In this document: piece by piece, positions 14,230-21,361 of the stretch
Layout: each line of letters starts with the position of its first letter
Numbering within the stretch: the first letter of the stretch is position 1
Assembly: GCA_002407725.1 (NCBI GenBank)
Contig: DHOD01000092.1
Span: forward strand, 1-21,376
Reading direction: 5' to 3'
Length of the DNA: 21,376 nt
From: Christensenella sp. UBA5399
GTDB lineage: Bacteria; Bacillota; Clostridia; Christensenellales; Christensenellaceae
Position numbers and translations under genes: made by a program
Notes under the pieces: generated by a model
The model's input: only the letters and a program-made list of their open reading frames with translations
The model's database searches: none
Told to the model about the DNA's origin: nothing

Positions 14230-15303
14230 TCAAGAGGGACTTTCGGTTTTTTGTTGAAGCCGCTTCCTGCCAAACAAAAACGCATAATCCACAGCGACAG
14301 CAACCGCTATACCGATCAGCGCAAAGAGTATTCGGTCGACAATGAATCGGTATGGATGCCCGCCCGACATATCCAGCATCAATAAAAATGCGACAATAAC
14401 GGAACCCGGCTCCAGCCTGCCAAACAACAGCCGGTCCAGCAGCACGATCAGCACAACCACAAACGGTATGGCCAGATAGTAATTCGGTATTTGGGAAAAC
14501 AGCATGAACGCTGCAAACCCCACCCCAATCCCCACCAACAGGCCGAGGATCATATTCCGGCCGGAGCGCAACGTTTGCTCCTTACCCGTGGTGGCGACCA
14601 AAAAGGTCGCGTTAAAGATAAAAGCAGGGTACAATATCTCCAGCTTCCAGTCGAGCAGCATATAAACCAGATAGCTGAGCGCGGCCGCGACAATTGCTTT
14701 GTAGACCCGGATGTCCAGCGTCTTGAAAAAAGAAGCAATTCGTGTATAAAGTGGCAGGTGCGGCGTCTTTTCGCGCTGTTCGCTGACGGGTGGGTCGGCT
14801 TCCACCGGCTGGATGCGGTGGCGGGCAGGCGTCAGCCGGACGACCAGTAAGGTAACCGCCGCGCCAAACAATACCTCCGCCAAAATCAAAAGCGGCACAA
14901 GGCGGATCGCCCATCCCGCGCCTCTTGGGAGGATGACGAAAAACATGACATTCACCATAACAAGGGTCAACGCCACATAATGCCCTTTTGTGAATATTGC
15001 GGTGAGCATGCCAGCCGTGAATATGGCAAGCACATAGCCCAAAAAGTCATTGCGGAACAAGAATGAAATCAGTATGGAAACCAAACTGCTGATCGTAAAT
15101 ACAATACATATCTTAAGCGTTGTCGCGACCGATTGCCGGAAGCTGGCCCGTGCGCCCAAAAGCGCCACTGTGATGGCAACGACAGCCAGCATCATCAGGT
15201 CGCGGAAAAAGAAGAAATGTACCACCGTGATGATGGAAACGACCACCAACGCCTGTATGCTGGTCGTGCGCGCATCCCGATCCAGTTTGTGTAATGCAAC
15301 CAT
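14230..15303 (-). CDS. FUSC / aromatic acid exporter-like membrane protein
   Basis: A 357-residue integral membrane protein made of two similar halves. Each half has a cluster of hydrophobic helices (roughly residues 15-150 and 200-340) joined by a charged cytoplasmic linker (about 158-190, PVEADPPVSEQREK). This is the pattern of the fusaric-acid-resistance/ArAE superfamily in a compact Firmicute form. The start is ATG at 15303 with GGAGGG 7 bases upstream; an in-frame ATG at 15309 is only 1 base from that site. The gene is 121 bases downstream of the ABC-F gene on the same strand, with no strong terminator between, so it may be co-transcribed. Export of aromatic or organic compounds is inferred from the family; the substrate is unknown. 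Confidence 0.85.
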   Translation of the reverse strand: MVALHKLDRDARTTSIQALVVVSIITVVHFFFFRDLMMLAVVAITVALLGARASFRQSVATTLKICIVFTISSLVSILISFLFRNDFLGYVLAIFTAGMLTAIFTKGHYVALTLVMVNVMFFVILPRGAGWAIRLVPLLILAEVLFGAAVTLLVVRLTPARHRIQPVEADPPVSEQREKTPHLPLYTRIASFFKTLDIRVYKAIVAAALSYLVYMLLDWKLEILYPAFIFNATFLVATTGKEQTLRSGRNMILGLLVGIGVGFAAFMLFSQIPNYYLAIPFVVVLIVLLDRLLFGRLEPGSVIVAFLLMLDMSGGHPYRFIVDRILFALIGIAVAVAVDYAFLFGRKRLQQKTESPS

Positions 15304-15424
15304 ATCCATACCCTCCGTCTGCCTGACCGCAGCAAACTGAAAAAATCCTGTATGAATATGATAAACACTTAGGGGTCGTTCTAATAATCCTATTTTTGAT
15401 CAGTGCAGGGGAAAAGCAGAGCCA

Positions 15425-17011
15425 CTACGCCTGCAATTCCAAGTATTCATCAAATGTAATGGGTTTATCAATCATTCCATCGGGCGTAAATTCTATGATC
15501 CGGTTGGCGATTGTCTGTACAAATTGATGGTCGTGGGAAGAAAAGAGGATATTGCCTTTAAAATCCACCAGCCCGTTATTGAGGGCGGTGATCGATTCGA
15601 GGTCAAGGTTGTTGGTCGGCTGGTCCAGCAACAATACATTGGCGCCCGACAGCATCATGCGGGATAGCATGCACCGCACCTTCTCGCCGCCGCTGAGCAC
15701 TTTGATGGATTTGAACACATCGTCGCCGGAGAACAGCATCCGGCCCAAAAACTGGCGCAAATATGTCTCGTGCTTGTCATCGGAATACTGCTGCATCCAG
15801 GTCAGCAAGTTTTCATCGCTGTCGTTGAAAAAGGCGGAGTTGTCCTTGGGGAAATATGACTGGGATGTGCTGGTTCCCCATTTAAACCGGCCACTGTCCG
15901 GCTTGATCTCTTCCATCAATATCTTGATCATTGTGGTGTTGGCAATTTCATTGTCGCCCACAAATGCGATTTTATCGTTTTTATTCATGCGGAAAGAAAC
16001 GTTGTTCAGCACAAGTACGCCGTCCACGGTTTTGGATATGTTTTCAACAGTAAGGATTTCTTTCCCAACTTCGCGGTCCGGCTTGAACCCAACCCAGGGG
16101 TACCGCCGTGAGGATGCCGGCAATTCGCTCACGTCAAGATTCTCAAGCAGCTTTTTGCGCGAGGTCGCCTGCTTTGCTTTTGACTTGTTGGCGGAAAACC
16201 GCTGGATAAATTCTTTCAGTTCTTTTGCCTTTTCCTCGGCTTTGCGGTTTTGGTCGTGGAGCATTTGCTGTATCAGGCGGCTGGAATCGTACCAGAAATC
16301 GTAATTGCCGACATAGAGCTTGATTTTGTTATAGTCAATGTCGACGATATGCGTACAGACCGTATTGAGAAAATGCCTGTCATGCGATACCAGGATCACT
16401 GTGCCCTCAAAGTCCAGCAGGAAGTCTTCCAGCCAGGCGATCGACTTAAGGTCCAGGTTGTTTGTGGGCTCGTCCAGCAGTATGATGTCCGGTTTTCCAA
16501 AAAGCGCCTGCGCCAACAAAACTTTCACCTTCTCCTGGCCGGTCAGCTCGCTCATGCTGCGCGCGTGCAATTCCTCGGGGATCCCCAGCCCCTGCAACAG
16601 TTTGGCGGCGTCCACCTCTGCCGACCAGCCGTCCATTTCGGCAAATTCGCCTTCCAATTCTGAGACGAGGATACCGTCCGCGTCGCTGAAATCCGGCTTT
16701 GCGTAAATCTCTTCTTTCTGCTGCATGATCTCATACAAACGGGCGTTGCCCATAATCACCGTGTCCATCACGGAAAACGCGTCGTATTTGTTCTGATCCT
16801 GCTTCAATACAGACATGCGGATTTTAGGGTCGATGCTGACAGAACCGCCGGAGCTTTCGATTTCACCGGAAAGAATTTTAATGAATGTAGATTTTCCCGC
16901 ACCGTTTGCGCCAATGATGCCGTAGCAGTTACCGGGCAAAAAGGCCAGGTCCACATCGGAAAATAACTTCTGCCCGCCAAAATATAAGCTAAGATTGTTT
17001 ACTGTAATCAT
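15425..17011 (-). CDS. ABC-F ATPase (YkpA/YbiT-like), second ATPase site degenerate
   Basis: A 528-residue soluble protein with two ABC domains and no membrane segment, acting on ribosomes. Domain 1 has Walker A GANGAGKS (34-41), a variant signature LTGQEK (156-161), Walker B with catalytic E181 (LLDEPTN) and H210. The charged interdomain linker, about 245-295, is the P-site tRNA-interacting motif. Domain 2 has signature LSGGEK (439-444), but Walker A reads GDNEIANTT (352-360), lacking the usual Gly-Lys. The catalytic Glu is Gln464 (LLDQPTN). The first site is therefore likely active and the second weak or dead. The ATG has AAGGAG unusually far away (15 bases). A promoter at 17238-17267 gives a leader of about 220 bases with an attenuator-like hairpin. 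ABC-F proteins rescue stalled ribosomes or give antibiotic resistance; which one applies cannot be told. Confidence 0.93.
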   Translation of the reverse strand: MITVNNLSLYFGGQKLFSDVDLAFLPGNCYGIIGANGAGKSTFIKILSGEIESSGGSVSIDPKIRMSVLKQDQNKYDAFSVMDTVIMGNARLYEIMQQKEEIYAKPDFSDADGILVSELEGEFAEMDGWSAEVDAAKLLQGLGIPEELHARSMSELTGQEKVKVLLAQALFGKPDIILLDEPTNNLDLKSIAWLEDFLLDFEGTVILVSHDRHFLNTVCTHIVDIDYNKIKLYVGNYDFWYDSSRLIQQMLHDQNRKAEEKAKELKEFIQRFSANKSKAKQATSRKKLLENLDVSELPASSRRYPWVGFKPDREVGKEILTVENISKTVDGVLVLNNVSFRMNKNDKIAFVGDNEIANTTMIKILMEEIKPDSGRFKWGTSTSQSYFPKDNSAFFNDSDENLLTWMQQYSDDKHETYLRQFLGRMLFSGDDVFKSIKVLSGGEKVRCMLSRMMLSGANVLLLDQPTNNLDLESITALNNGLVDFKGNILFSSHDHQFVQTIANRIIEFTPDGMIDKPITFDEYLELQA

Positions 17012-17048
17012 ATATGTTCACGCATACTCCTTATCTATAGCAATTTGT

Positions 17049-17139
17049 CAAAAGGTTGGCAACAAACTTTTGGTATAAATTGCAGATGCAAGCGGTTTTT
17101 CACACATCGGATCAGCCGATATTAAGTGAAACCGCTGTA
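17049..17139. repeat. Intergenic three-stem repeat element, copy D
   Basis: On the plus strand stem I is CAAAAG (17049-17054) with CTTTTG (17067-17072). Stem II runs from T17087 to A17139: T-A, G-T wobble, C-G, A-T, a bulged A91, then GCGGTTT with AAACCGC, two bulged T's, and CAC with GTG. Its loop holds ATCGG/CCGAT (17106-17120). The preceding TGCAGATGCAAGC resembles TGCAGCATGCAGC of copies A and C. A GC-rich hairpin at 17165-17195 takes the place of stem III. The copy lies in the ABC-F leader in reverse orientation. Confidence 0.55.
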
Positions 17140-17150
17140 ATGCTATTTCC

Positions 17151-17195
17151 AAGTAAAAATAACTGGCGGCGTCTGCCCCGATTGGGCGGGCCACC
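17151..17195 (-). terminator. Attenuator-like terminator in the ABC-F leader
   Basis: On the minus strand GGTGGC (17195-17190) pairs with GCCGCC (17170-17165), with inner GCCC/GGGC (17087-type loop excluded; 17084-17087 and 17075-17078 regions give way here to 17184-17187 with 17175-17178). AGTTATTTTTACTT follows directly. It sits about 40 bases after the predicted transcript start and 140 before the gene, as expected for a conditional terminator. Confidence 0.5.
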
Positions 17196-17237
17196 GTACG
17201 CTTTATCTATTTGGCATTAGCATAATCGCCGGATAGT

Positions 17238-17267
17238 ATTATACAGCCTTTTGACAGAATAGTACAA
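17238..17267 (-). promoter_or_regulatory. Sigma-A promoter of the ABC-F gene
   Basis: On the minus strand TTGTAC (17267-17262) and consensus TATAAT (17243-17238) are separated by 18 bases. The predicted start is near 17231, giving a leader of about 220 bases. A six-codon frame (ATG at 17223, peptide MLMPNR, TAA ending at 17203) begins just after the start. Confidence 0.65.
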
Positions 17268-17382
17268 TCTTGCGTCAGCCGGCGGCAAATATCAGCCAAA
17301 GTTGTCCGCAACTTCACAGGGTAGGCGGATTGTTTTTGTGATTCACTTTGTTTGGGAACTAGGCAGAGTGCGTGTATGCGGG

Positions 17383-18912
17383 TCACATCAGGGGGCCGAA
17401 AATACGCATAACCGCCCGCAGAAACTTTTGATGCCAGGGGGTGTTTGCTATTTGGGCGCGATCGACGGTTCTGCATAATGATGCCGTTTCCAGAAAATCC
17501 TGCTTCATATCCTGGATGCAGGGCGTTTGATACAGCCCCACACCGCATTCGAAGTTCAGATACAGGCTGCGGAAGTCGACGTTGATTGTCCCTACAAACC
17601 CAAATTGATCGTCGCAGACAAACGTCTTGGAATGGATAAAGCCGGGCGAATATTCGTAAACTTTTACGCCTGCCTGCACAAGCTGGGCGCAATTGGCCTG
17701 GGTTACCATATACACGGTTTTTTTGTCGGGTATGCCCGGCACCGTGATGCGGACGTCCACACCGCTCTGTGCCGCCACCGTCAACGCCGACATAACCTCG
17801 TTTCCGGGAATCAGGTAGGGCGTATTGATATAAAGATACTTTTTGGCATGCGCGATCATGTTGAGGAACACGCCTTCGCCCACATAGTGTTCGTCAAACG
17901 GCATATCGGCAAATGGCTGGACAATGCCTGCCTCGCTTTCGGTTGCCGTATAATCTGGTTTTTCCGGCAGGAAATCATCAATGTTTTCATCCGTGGTAAA
18001 CGACCAGAGGTGCGCAAACATCATGAGGAGCGACCAGACGCCTTCGCCGGTCAAGCGGATGGATGCGTCCTTCCAGTTGCCAAACCGCTGCTCCGCATTG
18101 ATGTACTCGTCCGCAAGGTTTGCGCCCCCGCAAAACCCCGTAATGCCGTCGATAACAGTGATCTTACGATGGTCGCGGTTGTTGAACAACGAATTTAAGA
18201 CCGGCCTTAACGGGTTGAACACCACACATTTGATCCCTTTTTGCTCCATTTGCTTCCAATAGCCGCCCGGCAGCTTGCCGATGCAGCCAATGTCGTCGTA
18301 CATCAGGCGCACATCAAGGCCCTGCATTGCCTTTTTTTCCAATATCTCACGTATGCTGCCCCACATCTTGCCTTCCTGCAAAATGAAATACTCCATGTAA
18401 ATGTATTGCTCCGCTTTTTCCAGTTCGGTCAAAAGGTCTTCAAAAAACGTTTCACCCGTCGCGTAATATTTTGCTTGTGTGTTGCGGTAGGGGGGATAGG
18501 ATGAAGTGTTGGCAATGTAGGCCGACTGCCGCTCTGCCGAGCCGCCCTCGCTGTGCAATAGCTGCGTGGCCCCGCCATCGTGCAGGTGTGCGCGTGTCTG
18601 CCCCAGTATTTCCGCTGTTTTGGCGCGGCCCTTTTTCCCCAGGCGGCGCTGGCTGAAAAAGAAGTACATGGTCATTCCAAAAACGGGGAGCGCCATGATC
18701 AGGATCAGCCAGGCGATTTTGTACGCCGGATTTTGATTTTTATTGGAAATATACAGGACAAGCAACAGGCCGGTTATGGAGAGGATGATTTGCACGATGG
18801 CACTGACCGATTCCAGGAAGGTCAGCAATATAACAAAAAATATGACCTGTACCAGAATCAACGCAAAAAAGATAAACATCTTGCTGGTAAGAATTTTCAG
18901 AATTTTCTTCAT
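17383..18912 (-). CDS. cls: Cardiolipin synthase (phospholipase D superfamily)
   Basis: A 509-residue membrane enzyme joining two phosphatidylglycerol molecules to cardiolipin and glycerol. N-terminal hydrophobic segments (about 11-32, 35-56 and 65-87) are followed by two HKD catalytic motifs: H248-x-K250-x4-D255 (DHRKITVIDG) and H427-x-K429-x4-D434 (IHSKTFVCDD). Length and motif spacing are normal for bacterial ClsA-type enzymes. The start is ATG at 18912 with GGGAGG 4-5 bases upstream; in-frame codons before it lie in the leader. It is probably monocistronic: a repeat-bearing gap of 371 bases separates it from the ABC-F gene downstream. The leader contains two GC-rich hairpins. Confidence 0.95.
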   Translation of the reverse strand: MKKILKILTSKMFIFFALILVQVIFFVILLTFLESVSAIVQIILSITGLLLVLYISNKNQNPAYKIAWLILIMALPVFGMTMYFFFSQRRLGKKGRAKTAEILGQTRAHLHDGGATQLLHSEGGSAERQSAYIANTSSYPPYRNTQAKYYATGETFFEDLLTELEKAEQYIYMEYFILQEGKMWGSIREILEKKAMQGLDVRLMYDDIGCIGKLPGGYWKQMEQKGIKCVVFNPLRPVLNSLFNNRDHRKITVIDGITGFCGGANLADEYINAEQRFGNWKDASIRLTGEGVWSLLMMFAHLWSFTTDENIDDFLPEKPDYTATESEAGIVQPFADMPFDEHYVGEGVFLNMIAHAKKYLYINTPYLIPGNEVMSALTVAAQSGVDVRITVPGIPDKKTVYMVTQANCAQLVQAGVKVYEYSPGFIHSKTFVCDDQFGFVGTINVDFRSLYLNFECGVGLYQTPCIQDMKQDFLETASLCRTVDRAQIANTPWHQKFLRAVMRIFGPLM

Positions 18913-18954
18913 TTTTCCTCCCAAAACGCATATGGATACAAACATTCGTATAAA

Positions 18955-18986
18955 GCCGCAACTCCCTGCGGCCAGGTGCGACCTGG
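18955..18986 (-). promoter_or_regulatory. Paired hairpins in the cls leader, with a TATAAT box upstream
   Basis: GCCGCA/TGCGGC (18955-18960 with 18967-18972) and CCAGGT/ACCTGG (18972-18977 with 18981-18986) abut each other about 45 bases before the cls ATG. On the minus strand a TATAAT follows a T/A-rich stretch just upstream (about 18999-19004), with no good -35. Both stems could form in the mRNA leader; their role is unknown. Confidence 0.4.
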
Positions 18987-19178
18987 TGCCAATAGAATCA
19001 TTATATTTTAAATTACACAAAAAAGCATCTGTTTTAATTGGTGAATAGTATAAGTACTTATTCTGGCCCGATGAAAGATTGAAAGCAATAGACATCTTTT
19101 GGATCACAGGGGAAAATGGGTATGTTATATTGCAGTTTCTCAAACGGTTGCGCATGCGAACTTTGCTATCGCGCAGCA

Positions 19179-19213
19179 TGCAGCCTACATTACTATTATA
19201 TTCAAAGGCTGTA
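19179..19213. repeat. Intergenic repeat element, copy C (central stem)
   Basis: TGCAGCCT (19179-19186) pairs with AGGCTGTA (19206-19213) over 8 pairs, including the G-T wobble shared with the other copies, around a 19-base loop. Upstream is CGCAGCA (19172-19178), as in the doubled motif of copy A. Compared with copies A and B, one A-T pair is replaced by C-G, a compensatory change. CCCC/GGGG (19225-19234) follows. Confidence 0.55.
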
Positions 19214-19242
19214 GAAACTGCTATCCCCCAGGGGACCCTCTC

Positions 19243-19364
19243 TCGGCCTGTCAGGCCGATTCACCTTGTGCAGCATACCTTATTGTATCTGCGCTGTGCG
19301 CTACTTTAAGTTAAATTGCTGTAAAACGGATCCAACAAGCCGCAGGCGGCCGATTGGATCCGTT
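19243..19364. repeat. Intergenic three-stem repeat element, copy B
   Basis: Stem I is TCGGCCT (19243-19249) with AGGCCGA (19253-19259). Stem II is TGCAGCA (19269-19275) with TGCTGTA (19317-19323). Stem III is AACGGATCCAA (19325-19335) with TTGGATCCGTT (19354-19364), 11 perfect pairs with GCCGC/GCGGC inside. Unpaired parts also resemble copy A: CCTTATTGT follows the first arm, and GTTAAAT and GCTGTAAAA surround the second. Stem III could double as a terminator, but no long T-run follows. Confidence 0.6.
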
Positions 19365-19412
19365 CTTGTCTCTTTGTGGTGTAAAGGCTTGCGCAACTAC
19401 TTGTGATACTAC

Positions 19413-19445
19413 TCTCAAATTAAAAACGCTGTTTTTAATTTGAGA
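19413..19445. terminator. Perfect 15-bp AT-rich hairpin after the DUF1269-type gene
   Basis: TCTCAAATTAAAAAC (19413-19427) and GTTTTTAATTTGAGA (19431-19445) are perfect complements around GCT. The hairpin lies about 57 bases after the stop of the minus-strand gene at 19502, the right place for its terminator. The stem contains the T-run and is not followed by one, so this is unusual and could instead be a DNA-binding palindrome. Between it and the gene are GC-rich dyads such as GCGCAAAGCGC. Confidence 0.5.
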
Positions 19446-19501
19446 ATGCCGCGCCGTAGCGTGGCTCCGCTGGGCGCAAAGCGCGTTTGGGATTGGTATG
19501 A

Positions 19502-19954
19502 TTACGCGGTTACCATACGCTGCACCGTTCCGCCCAGCGCTTTCATTGCGTCGTCCACAAACACGGGGCTGCTTTCATTCACCTGGGCGATGATTGCCAC
19601 TTTCCCTTTATCCAGTTCCTCTTTCGCCTTATTGGCAAAGTCCTCTTCGCGGTTGTATTGCGAGCTGTCCAACCCGGCGCCAATGCCCATCCCTGCCAGC
19701 ATGGCGATGATAAACCCAAATGGCCCCAAGAACAAACCCACCAGCATGCCGATAAACATCCCCATCCAGGTGTCGCGTCCGCTCCTGCTCTCTTTTTTCA
19801 GCGCTTCAATTTTCCCATCCTCACCTTTGCGCAAGAGGAGGTTGTAACCAAGACTCACGTCGTTGTGTGCTGCAAGGTCCTGCAATTTGTGCGACGCCTC
19901 AATCGCCTTGTCCTGGTCGTCAAATGTAATGACAACAAAGTTTTCCTGTTTCAT
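19502..19954 (-). CDS. DUF1269-type membrane protein
   Basis: A 150-residue protein. A soluble alpha/beta N-terminal part (MKQENFVVITFDDQDKAIEA and onward) resembles the start of DUF1269 proteins. Next is a glycine-rich membrane hairpin (about 65-97; GMFIGMLVGLFLGPFG, then AMLAGMGIGAG). The C-terminal domain contains KVAIIAQVNESSPVFVDDAM and ends ALGGTVQRM, a family hallmark. The function is unknown; relatives often appear in stress-induced sets. The start is ATG at 19954 with AAGGAG 9 bases upstream. It lies 171 bases downstream of the monooxygenase-fold gene. A perfect TTCTATAT/ATATAGAA dyad is in that gap, so it may have its own promoter. Confidence 0.82.
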   Translation of the reverse strand: MKQENFVVITFDDQDKAIEASHKLQDLAAHNDVSLGYNLLLRKGEDGKIEALKKESRSGRDTWMGMFIGMLVGLFLGPFGFIIAMLAGMGIGAGLDSSQYNREEDFANKAKEELDKGKVAIIAQVNESSPVFVDDAMKALGGTVQRMVTA

Positions 19955-20029
19955 TTTTTTGTTCTCCTTATTTTTACATATTTTGCATACAGTATTAAAA
20001 TAACCGCTTTTGCTGTCCTGTAACCAACC

Positions 20030-20050
20030 TTCTATATCTTGCATATAGAA
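20030..20050. promoter_or_regulatory. Perfect 8-bp inverted repeat upstream of the DUF1269-type gene
   Basis: TTCTATAT (20030-20037) and ATATAGAA (20043-20050) flank CTTGC. The dyad lies about 75 bases before the gene start in an otherwise non-coding gap, and could be an operator. No regulator is identified. Confidence 0.35.
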
Positions 20051-20125
20051 AATTTCAGTGCGCCGGTAATATAGGGTGATGGAGAAAAACAAAAACAGCG
20101 TGGGAGACGGATGCCGGGTGCTTTA

Positions 20126-20470
20126 TTATAAGAATAGCGCGTTGCTGTCAGGCGGGGCTTCCTGCCGTTCCCGGTCGGTGTATGACCTGAACGGGTCTGC
20201 CACCGTAACCGTATAGCTCTCAAAAATTGTACTGCGTCCCTCCTGCTGGCTGCGGCGGTGCTCGTGCTGGTTGTGCCACGCATCGACAGCCTCCTCACTT
20301 TCCCAAACAGACAGGCTGAGCAACTTCCTTTTGTTTACAAGGCTGGAGAAGCGCTCCGAGCGGATAAAGCCTTTTGCGCCTGACAGGCTGTCTTTTAACT
20401 TTCCCGCCATCGCGAGATAGCTGTCCATGCACGCTTCCTTGATTGTTGCTTCAAACAGTACCAGTATCAC
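20126..20470 (-). CDS. Antibiotic-biosynthesis-monooxygenase-fold (ABM) protein
   Basis: A 114-residue protein of the dimeric alpha/beta-barrel ABM family. The typical block SVWESEEAVDAWHNQHEHRR (about 54-73) is followed by FESYTVTVADPFRSYTDRER. Family members are small cofactor-free oxygenases, haem-degrading enzymes or proteins of unknown role; in an anaerobe the reaction cannot be guessed. The start codon is GTG at 20470, with AGGAG about 8 bases upstream and an ATG-TAA just before it that excludes a longer ATG start. It lies 28 bases after ogt and is probably co-transcribed with it. The last 20 residues (PPDSNALFL) look disordered. Confidence 0.82.
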   Translation of the reverse strand: MILVLFEATIKEACMDSYLAMAGKLKDSLSGAKGFIRSERFSSLVNKRKLLSLSVWESEEAVDAWHNQHEHRRSQQEGRSTIFESYTVTVADPFRSYTDRERQEAPPDSNALFL

Positions 20471-20498
20471 TTACATCTCTCCTATCTCATGCTATGTG

Positions 20499-21038
20499 TC
20501 AGAGCGCTGTGCCCTTTTGGGGGACAAACAGCCCGGACATATCGGCGCCCTCCAGCTCCAGCAGCTTAATCTTTTTTGCCACACCGCCAGAATAACCCGT
20601 CAGGCTGCCGTTCGCGCCCACGACCCGGTGACAGGGGATGATGATGGATATGGGGTTATGGCCGACCGCGCCGCCCACCGCCTGGCTCGACATGGTTTTT
20701 TTGTGCATTTTCGCAGCCACTTCTTGTGCAACACGGCCGTATGTGACCACTGTGCCGTATGGGATTGTGCATAAAACGGCCCACACGTGCTGGCGGAATT
20801 CGCCGCCGACAGGGGCCAGCGGCAATTCAGCTATCGCGGGCTGCCGGCCTGCAAAGTACCTGTCCAGCCAATTTTTGGCTGCGCCAAACACCGGCATATC
20901 GTTTTTGGGGGTCATTGCCTGGGGGAGGGTGTCCCCAAAGTATTTTTGCCCTTCCATCCATAAGCCGCACAGGCGCTCACCGTCGCATGCGAGTGTAAGC
21001 ATGCCCAGGGGTGACTGGTAAGTTGTAGAATAATACAT
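20499..21038 (-). CDS. ogt: Methylated-DNA-protein cysteine methyltransferase
   Basis: A 179-residue O6-alkylguanine-DNA alkyltransferase. It removes the alkyl group from O6-alkylguanine (and O4-alkylthymine) onto its own Cys136 in IIIPCHRVVG, a one-time reaction. The helix-turn-helix DNA-binding part FRQHVWAVLCTIPYGTVVTYG (split here as FRQHVWAVL near 81-89 and IPYGTVVTYG near 92-101) precedes it, and GYSGGVAKKIKLLELEG closes the domain. No AdaA-type sensor domain is fused. The ATG has AAGGAG 5 bases upstream. It begins 23 bases after the stop of an AlkA-type glycosylase frame, forming an alkylation-repair pair, and the ABM gene follows 28 bases later. Confidence 0.95.
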   Translation of the reverse strand: MYYSTTYQSPLGMLTLACDGERLCGLWMEGQKYFGDTLPQAMTPKNDMPVFGAAKNWLDRYFAGRQPAIAELPLAPVGGEFRQHVWAVLCTIPYGTVVTYGRVAQEVAAKMHKKTMSSQAVGGAVGHNPISIIIPCHRVVGANGSLTGYSGGVAKKIKLLELEGADMSGLFVPQKGTAL

Positions 21039-21061
21039 GTGTTCTCCTTTATATCAATGAT

Positions 21062-21361
21062 TTACAGGGAGTTCCAAAGGTTCACGACCGCGTAGCTGCG
21101 CCACGGCCGCCACGCCTCCGCCATTGCCAATGATTCTTTGGGTGTGCAGCCGGGCAGGGCTTTTTTCACCCCTGCGTCCGTTTCGAGAAACGCATCCGGC
21201 CATTCCATGGCGCGCATCGCGATATATTGCGCCGTCCAGCTGCCGATGCCGCGGATCGCTATCAGTTTTTCCATTTCTTCCTCCGGCCGGGCGCAGAGCC
21301 CAAAATCAATTTCCTTTTGCGTCAGCGCCCATGCCAGTTGATCAATTGTTTTCCTGACTAT
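21062..21361 (-). pseudogene. alkA: 3' part of an AlkA-type DNA-3-methyladenine glycosylase, preceded by an in-frame TAG
   Basis: The last 99 codons of a helix-hairpin-helix glycosylase that excises alkylated bases. LIAIRGIGSWTAQYIAMRAM is the helix-hairpin-helix. FLETDAGVKKALPG carries the catalytic Asp, and AEAWRPWRSYAVVNLWNSL is the C-terminal signature. Reading back in this frame, homologous-looking residues (QLAWALTQKEIDFG) continue to a TAG at 21364-21362, 12 bases from the window edge. An ATG at 21274 exists but would start inside the domain with no family-length product. The gene is therefore either truncated, frameshifted or carries a nonsense codon; the N-terminal part is outside the window. 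It is 23 bases upstream of ogt. Confidence 0.7.
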
